Notes under the pieces: model-generated
Told to the model about the DNA's origin: nothing
The model's input: the letters and a program-made list of their open reading frames with translations, nothing else
Database searches by the model: none
Shown: piece by piece, positions 1 through 6,882 of the stretch
Numbering within the stretch: the first letter of the stretch is position 1
How the letters are laid out: every line of letters starts with the position of its first letter
Source of the DNA: SAR324 cluster bacterium
Lineage (GTDB): Bacteria; SAR324; NAC60-12
Length of the DNA stretch: 7,872 bases
Reading direction: 5' to 3'
Assembly: GCA_028822475.1 (NCBI GenBank)
Contig: JAPKDT010000095.1
Location: forward strand, 1-7,872
Position numbers and translations under genes: made by a program

Positions 1-333
1 TACCGTATACGTAGTGGAGAAAACTGGTCGGAAACTCCAATTAATAGCAAATCAAGCCAACATAATTACTACCTTGATAAACTTAAATTGCAGATTTCTC
101 ACGCTGCTCGACAGCAATTGAAAGACGTGCAACCAGACAACTCATCAGCAAAACTCCCGTTTTATGTTGATTTGCGAGGCCAAAATGGGGATACTTGGTT
201 ATACCAATTACGGTTGGTTGATCGTTTCGGAAATGAAAGTTCAGCATCTGAAACAATCACCGTTCATCTGCCGAAAATTAAAATTAATGGACAAAGTTTC
301 AGTGAAAACGCTGATGTCCCTCCTGCTGATTGA
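1..333 (+). CDS. C-terminal fragment of a fibronectin-III-like, probably extracytoplasmic protein
   Basis: Frame 1 is open from the first base to the TGA at 331-333, giving the last 110 residues of a protein whose start lies upstream. A TTG at 88 is not a credible start, because the frame continues unbroken before it with protein-like sequence. Two stretches have the alternating aromatic/hydrophobic pattern of beta-sandwich repeats: YRIRSGENWSE near the beginning and YQLRLVDRFGNESSAS around residues 73-88. The latter closely resembles the final strands of fibronectin type III or related Ig-like domains (Y-x-L-x-L-V-D-x-x-G-N-E-S). No catalytic motif, transmembrane segment or sorting signal is visible in the tail, which ends ...DVPPAD. 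The lipoprotein gene follows after three bases in the same frame, so the two are probably cotranscribed. I infer a secreted or periplasmic adhesion or scaffold role, but the full function cannot be judged from this fragment. Confidence 0.6.
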   Translation, partial: YRIRSGENWSETPINSKSSQHNYYLDKLKLQISHAARQQLKDVQPDNSSAKLPFYVDLRGQNGDTWLYQLRLVDRFGNESSASETITVHLPKIKINGQSFSENADVPPAD

Positions 334-336
334 CCT

Positions 337-2244
337 GTGAAATTTGTTAAATTCTACTTTTTATTTCTGTTAATCCTTTTTCTTTTTTCAGCATGTACAG
401 AAAACGGTGAAAACATCCAGCAACTGCTGCTCACCAATGATAATGTAAATAGTTATATTGAGAAACAAAAGGCAATTCTTGAAAGTGAAGAGGAAAATGT
501 AGACTCGCATTTCAATTTAGCCAGGTCTTATTATTTTATCAAAAATTACGAATCAGCCGAAAAGCATGCACGTCGAGCTACACGTTTTGATCCTTTTAAT
601 GCTGGTTATTATGAGTTGCTGGGCAGCATAGCTTTTGCCCTTGAACGTTACGGAGATGCAATAACAGAATTGGCGATTGCAGTCAGAATTTCACCGGAAC
701 GTGTTTCTGCTTATTTGAAACTGGCAGCAACGTATGAGAAGATTGATGATGACGGCAGAGCTATTTCATCGTTGGAGCAGGCACTGCAGAGTGATCGTCT
801 TTATGTAGAAGCGCTTTACCATCTCGCACGGATTTATTTGCGTCAGCGCGAATTTGAGGGTTCCAAACGGACTCTCGATACTTTGTTGAAACTTGAGCCT
901 AAGAACAAAGAAGCTCTGCTCATGAGAGTTCAGTCGTATTCGCTTCAGGGCAGTTATTATTACGCCCAGACTCTCGCGGAAGAAATGTTAAATCAGTTTC
1001 CGGACTACGCTCCCATTCGGCGTGAATTACTCCGGATTCAATTCGCACAGCAGCAATGGCCTGAAGCGCAGGCTTTACTCGTTCAATTGAGATCAAAAAG
1101 TTCATTTTCTACAGAAGATCAACTGATTGAAGCATATTTGCTTTTACACCAAGAGCAGGAAAAAGAAGCACGTTTACTTTTTAAAACTATACTTGAACAG
1201 CAGCCTGGAAACGTGGATGCGCTCATGGGGTTGGCAGTTCAGTTGTTACGCAAGGGATTTTTAGAAGATTCACTTACTTGGTTAACTCGTGGGCTGGAAA
1301 TTAATCCGCGTCTTGCCAGAGCACATTATCTGCGCTCCTCAATTTTGTTTCGCCAAGGTGATTATCTGCAGGGTGATTTAGCGATTGGTAGGGCACTGGA
1401 ATTAGACTCGGCTAATCCTTCTTATCAACTGCTGTTTTTACGCAGACAACTTATGAAAGGCGAGTTATCCGTCGTTGAAAAGCAGTTAAAGCGTATACAG
1501 GAAAAACATCCGTTGAATACTGAGGCACTGCAACTGCAGGCGGATTTGTATAAAAGCCGCGGTAATTCGGCAGAAGCAGAAAAACTGCTGCGGCAGGCTA
1601 TTTTGGTTCATGATTCGCCTTCTATACATTTTTCGCTGGCAAGGGTGCTTTATCAACAGAGTAAGTACCTTTCAGTCTTGGAAGTAACAACTCCGTTGTT
1701 AGAAGTTCTTTCAGGAAATTGGGAAGTTGTTTACCTGCATGCTTTGACTTTAAGCCGTGTTGGAAAGTATGAAGAGGCACTGGAAATTAGTCAACCCTAC
1801 CTTGAACGTAAAGAAAGCCAGGGTTACGCGCATCGTCTGGTCGGTGATCTACTGCGTTACGAGGCTAAAGAGCAGGAAGCCCAGAAAATTCTCCGGCAAG
1901 GATTGGTTCAGTTTCCGGGACACCTTTTTCTGGTAGACGGTTTAAGCGCATCACTGGTCATGACTGAAGACTGGGAGCAAGTCCTGGAGTTGCTGGAAAC
2001 AACACTGGAACAAAGTCAGCGTCTGTCAGGTAATCCGCCGATGCAACTTTTGTTTCTGGACCGTTTGGCAGTCGCCTATCAGCGTTTAGAAAAACCTGAA
2101 AAAAAACTGAATATTTTACGTAAATATCATCAACAAAACGATCCGTTAACCGCGGCACAATTACATTCTTTGGAAGAGCAACTCTTGTTTCCGATTTCGT
2201 TACCTTCTCTTGACAAAGCATTGTCACCGTTATTGCTACCGTAA
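337..2244 (+). CDS. TPR-repeat lipoprotein
   Basis: This is a 635-residue protein with a lipoprotein signal peptide: basic start (MKFVK), hydrophobic core FYFLFLLILFLF, and lipobox F-S-A-C with the lipidated Cys at residue 20. Thr follows at +2, so under the Lol rule outer-membrane sorting is expected. From about residue 54 to 612 the protein is an array of roughly 15-16 degenerate 34-residue TPR units, with patterns such as A-x-x-Y-x-x-L-G-x-x and A-x-x-x-L-x-x-A-L-x-x-x-P. Such arrays form superhelical scaffolds for protein-protein binding, and no enzyme motif is seen. The GTG start is chosen because it gives an intact signal peptide and the frame is closed by the TGA only six bases upstream. 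No Shine-Dalgarno sequence precedes it, so translation may be coupled to the gene before. The protein resembles TPR lipoproteins of polysaccharide export or PEP-CTERM-type systems, but nothing here proves that link. Assembly of envelope proteins or secreted polymers is an inference. Confidence 0.85.
   Translation: MKFVKFYFLFLLILFLFSACTENGENIQQLLLTNDNVNSYIEKQKAILESEEENVDSHFNLARSYYFIKNYESAEKHARRATRFDPFNAGYYELLGSIAFALERYGDAITELAIAVRISPERVSAYLKLAATYEKIDDDGRAISSLEQALQSDRLYVEALYHLARIYLRQREFEGSKRTLDTLLKLEPKNKEALLMRVQSYSLQGSYYYAQTLAEEMLNQFPDYAPIRRELLRIQFAQQQWPEAQALLVQLRSKSSFSTEDQLIEAYLLLHQEQEKEARLLFKTILEQQPGNVDALMGLAVQLLRKGFLEDSLTWLTRGLEINPRLARAHYLRSSILFRQGDYLQGDLAIGRALELDSANPSYQLLFLRRQLMKGELSVVEKQLKRIQEKHPLNTEALQLQADLYKSRGNSAEAEKLLRQAILVHDSPSIHFSLARVLYQQSKYLSVLEVTTPLLEVLSGNWEVVYLHALTLSRVGKYEEALEISQPYLERKESQGYAHRLVGDLLRYEAKEQEAQKILRQGLVQFPGHLFLVDGLSASLVMTEDWEQVLELLETTLEQSQRLSGNPPMQLLFLDRLAVAYQRLEKPEKKLNILRKYHQQNDPLTAAQLHSLEEQLLFPISLPSLDKALSPLLLP
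2210..2226. promoter_or_regulatory. Possible operator/-35 element: TTGACA overlapping a perfect short inverted repeat
   Basis: Near the 3' end of the TPR gene, a consensus -35 hexamer TTGACA (2210-2215) overlaps a perfect inverted repeat, TGACAA-AGCA-TTGTCA (2211-2226), with six-base arms and a four-base spacer. It lies about 57 bases before the carboxylase start codon. A promoter with a regulator site for the carboxylase gene would fit this position. However, the best -10 candidates at suitable spacing (TTGCTA at 17 bases, TATTGC at 15) are poor, and the repeat sits inside codons for a plausible protein tail (SLDKALSP). Chance is a real alternative. Confidence 0.2.
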
Positions 2245-2282
2245 AAGCTCAACCAGAATTTTGCACAAAACATCTTAGTTAT

Positions 2283-5200
2283 ATGGGCTCAAACAATAAA
2301 AAAAACAGTAAATTCAAATCAGCGTTTCATGCCGCTGAAGTGATGTCACACGATCTATCCCTTTTACGTGGGAAGAAGAAGCCTGCTTTTTTTGATGATT
2401 CAGGAATCCAGGGATTACTGTCCACGGAAGAGATTGAAGAAGAAGTTCGGCAACTGAAGAAAGTAGACGTTGACTCATATATTCAACGTGTGGTGAATCC
2501 ATCTGAATCAAAGAAACGTCCCAGTGCTCCGGAAGTAATTCAGCAGTTAGGTGGAAAAATGATTGCAGAAGAAACCGAAGGACCGCTTTATACTGCAGAA
2601 ATTGAATTTTTAATTTCTGGGCAAATGCGAAGGTTGGGATTTATTGCCCAGAATCACAAAATACAAAATGGTGTCTGGGGACCGAATCATCATCGTAAAG
2701 CCGCGGAAAAGGTGCGCTTTTTTGCTTCGCACAGTATACCTCTGGTAACTTTCATGGATACGCCAGGTGCAGCTGCTGATGCAGAAGCAAACCTGGACAA
2801 CCAGTCGCACAGTATTTCATTTCTGATCAGTGAGATGGCAAATTTACAGTTGCCTGTCATCGGCATTGTTTTTGGAGGTGGTTACAGCGGTGGAGCAATT
2901 CCTCTGGCAACCGCCAATATCCTACTTTCCGTCAGGCAAGGTGTCTTCAACACTATCCATCCAAAAGGCTTAAGTAACATTGCGCGGAAATATGATTTAT
3001 CCTGGCAGGAGTCAGCCAAACACATTGGAGTTTCTGCATATGAATTACAGTCTCAAGGATATTTCGACGGTATCATAGATTATGCTTATGAGCACCCTCA
3101 TCAAGCAAAAAATATTAAGGATGCAATCATCAGTGCAGTTGAAGCGACTGAAAATAATTCATGTAAATTCTTAATTGAAAATGATTTTTTCTTTGACCAT
3201 TATCGTGACAGCATCAATCATTATCTCAACCCTTCAAAACTTTTAATAGAAAGTAACAGAGTTACAGACCGCTCCCCAACAGGTACGCTGAATATTTTTG
3301 GTGATGTGTATCGGTTTATGCGTTACCTCAAATTACGCCAGCGAATTGTCAGTCGCTCCATCGATAGTTATGCCAGACTCAGTTCTCGTAAAACTCCTGT
3401 GGGTAAATTGCAGGAACGTCTTAAAAAAGAACGTCAGGAAAAACTGCAGCAGTGGTACAAGACTCCGCTGGAGGTGCGTTTTCACGAAAAGCTGAACAAA
3501 CGTTTTGAACAGTTTGTCAGTGCCAGTGATGACCGTGAAAAAGAGCGTGGACGTCTGGTTGCCTTTTTCATCGGTGATCCACGGGTGAATTATAAAAAAG
3601 CGGTTGATGACCTGACTCTGGAAATACTGCTTTACCTCTATAATTACTGGAAGGACAGTACTTCAGAAAACCTGATAGAACTTTACGAACAACTTGGAGA
3701 ATTAACTCTCAAGGACCTCCCTCCAAAGAATCCTAATTTACTGGATTTGTTAAAAACTACTGTTATTAATCGAAGTTTTAAGGAAAATTTTCAGAACATA
3801 CTCCTGTTTGATTTGCTCTACAATCAAGTCATAGAAGCTCTTCCGACGATTGCAGATGAACTGAAAGGTACAAATCAAATTTCCCAAAAATCTGTCGAAC
3901 AGTTGTTTGAGCAGACAGTGGAAGGAGCAATGAAGGAATTTAAAAAAAATTCGCTACAACTTGAAAGTAATACAGTAGGGACACAATTTTTTAAGTGGTT
4001 GGCAAATTTTATTGAACGCAAAGATTGTGATGATGTTCTGGGTACAATCAGCGAATGGAAAAGAGTTGTCTTCCCGCGGATGAGTCCTCCACTGTTTGGG
4101 CTTGTGCGTTATTATTTTTCCGGACTGTTGCCCTCACTTTATGAAGCACAGCAGAATAAAGGCCGCTTTAACGGAAAAATAACTCCACGCAACATCGGCA
4201 TTAAAGATTTTTGGAACCGTCTCGATCAATCCTACAAAGATTTGCTGATCCAGAATTTATTACGTGGATACAAAAGCTCTGTCATTAGTTCCACTAAAGT
4301 CATCGAGCATTATTTCAAAGATTTTAAGGAATTGTACGCAGACAGGATAACTTCAAATCCGGTTAAATTTCCAGGATTCCGTGAGGCGATTGAGCAGGCA
4401 TTGGATAATGGTGTTACTCCGTGTGGTGTGGTGACTGGAATGGGAACATTCACCAATGAAGTAAACGTAGAAGCAGACGTTGATAAAAAAACTGATCCTA
4501 AAAAACAAAAAACGTCTTACCGCGTAGGTCTGGTGGTCAGTAATGTAGAGTTTCAAGCTGGAGCATTTGATATGGCAAGCTGCGAAAAAGTTTGCCGGTT
4601 ACTTGATGATTGTGCGCGTTTGAAATTACCGGTGATCTTTTTCATCTCTTCCGCGGGTATGCAAACCAAGGAAGGCGGTGGATCTTTATTCTCAATGGCT
4701 ATCATCAATGAACGGATAACAAGATTTGTAAAAGATCTGGACCTGCCTGTTTTGTGTTTCGGCTTTCGTGACTGTACTGGAGGAGCACAAGCTAGCTTTG
4801 TAACGCATTTGCTTGTACGTACATACTATTTCTCTGGTTCACAAATTCCCTTTGCCGGACAATTGGTTGTGGAAAGTCACTTGCCGGCTCATTCAACTTT
4901 GTCGAATTACCTTTCTACAAATCCGGGAACAATGGACGGTCTTGTCAAAAATCCTTTTGACACCGATATTGATCAAAAATTGCTGGAAATTGACCCACAG
5001 ATTCCGGTTGCTAAATATTCAGTCGAGGAGATTATTTCACGTGTCTTGTCTGGTGAATATCAGTTGTCAGTAAGTGATGAATTACAGACTTATTCTACTC
5101 AGGAAAATTTACATACAGGTGAGCTTAAACGTGTGCTGATTCATGCACGTGGCTGTACAGCGGCACGTTTGATACGAGGAACGCAGGATGCTGGAATGGA

Positions 5201-6866
5201 AGTGGTTTTAGTTGCTTCGGATGCTGATATGGAAAGTTATCCTGCAACTTTGCTGCATGAAAAAGACCGTCTGGTCTGCATTGGAGGGAATACACCGCAG
5301 GATAGTTATTTGAACGGAATGAGCGTAATCAGAATTGCAGAACAGGAGGAAGTAGATGCAATTCATCCAGGAATTGGATTTTTGTCGGAATCTCCGCATT
5401 ATGCGAAAATTTGTAGGGAACATGGTTTTAACTTTATCGGACCGCGTGTTGCGAACATGGATAGAATGGGCAACAAGTCAAATGCAATTGCGACTGCACG
5501 TAATTTAAAGATACCTGTTGTTCCAGGCAGTGAAGGCGCTTTAATCGACCCTGCACATGCTTTGGTTGTTGCCGCGGAAATTGGATTTCCGGTGCTGATA
5601 AAAGCGGCACACGGAGGAGGAGGAAAAGGGATTGAAGTAGTTAGAGAAGCAGGGAGTTTCAAATCAATTTTTTCAAGGATGTTTCAGGAAGCCCTGAGTG
5701 CTTTTGGCAACGGAGATTTGTATTTAGAAAAATTCATCGGTTCAATGCGTCATCTTGAAGTCCAAATAATCCGGGACATGCACGGGAATTCAAAATTATT
5801 GGGAATACGTGACTGTTCTGTTCAGCGTAATTATCAAAAACTGATTGAGGAAACGGCGTCCGGAATTCCGAAAAATATCAAGGATCAGGTTTTTAATTAT
5901 GCAGGCAAATTGATTGACGAAATTGATTACATAGGCGCGGGTACTGTTGAATTTATTTATGATCTTGATCAAAAAAGTTTGTATTTTATGGAAATGAATA
6001 CACGACTGCAAGTTGAGCATCCTGTATCCGAAATGGTTACCGGAACTGATTTGGTGCAACTGCAGTTGGAAGTGGCTCAAGGTGACGATATTGGAGAATT
6101 GGATTTTAAGCTCAATGGTCATGCGATTGAATTACGTGTGATTGCTGAGAAAATAGATCTGGATGATGAGGGAGAGTTACGCTTTATTCCGGACCCTGGA
6201 CATGTCTCTGAAGTGTATTTTCCGGAAAAAGCAAATGTGCGTGTCATACAAACTGTTGCTTCCGGTTCTGTAGTATCACCATATTATGACAGTCTGATTG
6301 CGCAGATAATCTGCTGGGGAAAATCACGTAGGGAAGCAATCAGCAGTTTACTCGAATATTTGAAAGGAGTTAAAATTCGAGGTGTGTCCACTAACTTGGC
6401 TTTGAATCGGCTAATCCTGCAGGATGCAGAATTTAAAAAGGGTCGTTTCAGTACAAGTTATCTGGTAGATTTGTTTGAACGGATTGATGCGAAGAAACTT
6501 CTTAGTGAATCTCAAAAAGATTCAGGGACTGCTAAAAATGCTGTTGATCAGAAAGCCATCATGCTGGAAGGTTCAGATGAATTGAAGGTTCTCTCTCCGC
6601 AGATGGGTGGTTTTTATTGTGCTGCGTCCCGTGAGGAGGAACCTTTTGTGAGTGAAGGACAGATCATTGATGTTAATCACACTCTGTGTTTGTTGGAATC
6701 GATGAAAGTCTACACGGAACTATCATTGGCAGACTACAAAAGCCCTGATGGAGATTCATTATATCTCGATGATGTGAAGTATAAAGTTATACGGGTTATA
6801 GCCGAAGACCAGAATACTGTAAACCAGGGTGATTTGCTGTTTGTGATGCAGCCTGTGGATGCCTGA
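2283..6866 (+). CDS. Single-chain acetyl-CoA carboxylase: CT-alpha, linker, CT-beta, biotin carboxylase, biotin carrier
   Basis: This 1527-residue protein contains all parts needed to carboxylate acetyl-CoA to malonyl-CoA, the first committed step of fatty-acid synthesis, in the cytoplasm. Residues ~80-300 are AccA-like: FMDTPGA at 157-163, the oxyanion-type loop GGGYSGGA at 198-205, then IHPKG. Residues ~301-690 are an unrecognised, charged, helix-rich linker. Residues ~695-925 are AccD-like: SSAGMQTKEGG from 789, CTGGAQASF at 831-839, then PFAGQLVVES. The AccD C4 zinc ribbon is missing. Residues ~948-1403 are biotin carboxylase: IHPGIGFLSES, ATP-grasp loop KAAHGGGGKG at 1107-1116, RDCSVQRNYQK, and EMNTRLQVEHP at 1237-1247. 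Residues ~1430-1524 are the biotin carrier, with biotinylation motif ESMKV and acceptor Lys1475. Its Ser-Pro-to-Lys spacing of 38 residues matches E. coli BCCP, including the thumb region. There is no Shine-Dalgarno site before the ATG. Another acyl-CoA substrate is possible, but the AccA/AccD similarity and the thumb favour acetyl-CoA. Confidence 0.88.
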   Translation: MGSNNKKNSKFKSAFHAAEVMSHDLSLLRGKKKPAFFDDSGIQGLLSTEEIEEEVRQLKKVDVDSYIQRVVNPSESKKRPSAPEVIQQLGGKMIAEETEGPLYTAEIEFLISGQMRRLGFIAQNHKIQNGVWGPNHHRKAAEKVRFFASHSIPLVTFMDTPGAAADAEANLDNQSHSISFLISEMANLQLPVIGIVFGGGYSGGAIPLATANILLSVRQGVFNTIHPKGLSNIARKYDLSWQESAKHIGVSAYELQSQGYFDGIIDYAYEHPHQAKNIKDAIISAVEATENNSCKFLIENDFFFDHYRDSINHYLNPSKLLIESNRVTDRSPTGTLNIFGDVYRFMRYLKLRQRIVSRSIDSYARLSSRKTPVGKLQERLKKERQEKLQQWYKTPLEVRFHEKLNKRFEQFVSASDDREKERGRLVAFFIGDPRVNYKKAVDDLTLEILLYLYNYWKDSTSENLIELYEQLGELTLKDLPPKNPNLLDLLKTTVINRSFKENFQNILLFDLLYNQVIEALPTIADELKGTNQISQKSVEQLFEQTVEGAMKEFKKNSLQLESNTVGTQFFKWLANFIERKDCDDVLGTISEWKRVVFPRMSPPLFGLVRYYFSGLLPSLYEAQQNKGRFNGKITPRNIGIKDFWNRLDQSYKDLLIQNLLRGYKSSVISSTKVIEHYFKDFKELYADRITSNPVKFPGFREAIEQALDNGVTPCGVVTGMGTFTNEVNVEADVDKKTDPKKQKTSYRVGLVVSNVEFQAGAFDMASCEKVCRLLDDCARLKLPVIFFISSAGMQTKEGGGSLFSMAIINERITRFVKDLDLPVLCFGFRDCTGGAQASFVTHLLVRTYYFSGSQIPFAGQLVVESHLPAHSTLSNYLSTNPGTMDGLVKNPFDTDIDQKLLEIDPQIPVAKYSVEEIISRVLSGEYQLSVSDELQTYSTQENLHTGELKRVLIHARGCTAARLIRGTQDAGMEVVLVASDADMESYPATLLHEKDRLVCIGGNTPQDSYLNGMSVIRIAEQEEVDAIHPGIGFLSESPHYAKICREHGFNFIGPRVANMDRMGNKSNAIATARNLKIPVVPGSEGALIDPAHALVVAAEIGFPVLIKAAHGGGGKGIEVVREAGSFKSIFSRMFQEALSAFGNGDLYLEKFIGSMRHLEVQIIRDMHGNSKLLGIRDCSVQRNYQKLIEETASGIPKNIKDQVFNYAGKLIDEIDYIGAGTVEFIYDLDQKSLYFMEMNTRLQVEHPVSEMVTGTDLVQLQLEVAQGDDIGELDFKLNGHAIELRVIAEKIDLDDEGELRFIPDPGHVSEVYFPEKANVRVIQTVASGSVVSPYYDSLIAQIICWGKSRREAISSLLEYLKGVKIRGVSTNLALNRLILQDAEFKKGRFSTSYLVDLFERIDAKKLLSESQKDSGTAKNAVDQKAIMLEGSDELKVLSPQMGGFYCAASREEEPFVSEGQIIDVNHTLCLLESMKVYTELSLADYKSPDGDSLYLDDVKYKVIRVIAEDQNTVNQGDLLFVMQPVDA

Positions 6867-6882
6867 TCATGTTTCTGCACTC

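Noticed and set aside
331..333. TGA read as a sense codon joining the first two genes
   Set aside because: A clear lipoprotein signal peptide begins right after it, the carboxylase also ends at TGA, and none of the four reading frames contains an internal TGA, so standard coding explains everything.
2259..2270. Short palindrome TTTTG-CA-CAAAA between the TPR gene and the carboxylase gene, considered as a terminator
   Set aside because: The arms are AT-rich with a two-base loop and no following T-run, so a stable terminator hairpin is unlikely.
4813..5073. Plus-strand alternative frame of 86 codons
   Set aside because: It overlaps the AccD-like core in another frame and its translation looks like random out-of-frame peptide.
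5796..6122. Minus-strand open frame of 108 codons inside the biotin carboxylase region
   Set aside because: It lies wholly antisense to strongly conserved ATP-grasp sequence, and its translation has no domain-like pattern. The same applies to other antisense frames, such as 5399-5662 and 1958-2227.
2283..6866. Pyruvate carboxylase or propionyl-CoA carboxylase identity for the large carboxylase
   Set aside because: There is no HMGL-like pyruvate carboxyltransferase barrel. The two CT halves resemble AccA and AccD more than PccB, and the biotin carrier keeps the ACC-type thumb length. Substrate is still unproven.
6869..6871. ATG just after the carboxylase stop as the start of the prenyl synthase
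   Set aside because: It is in another frame and meets a stop after five codons. The usable in-frame starts are 6859 and 6883.
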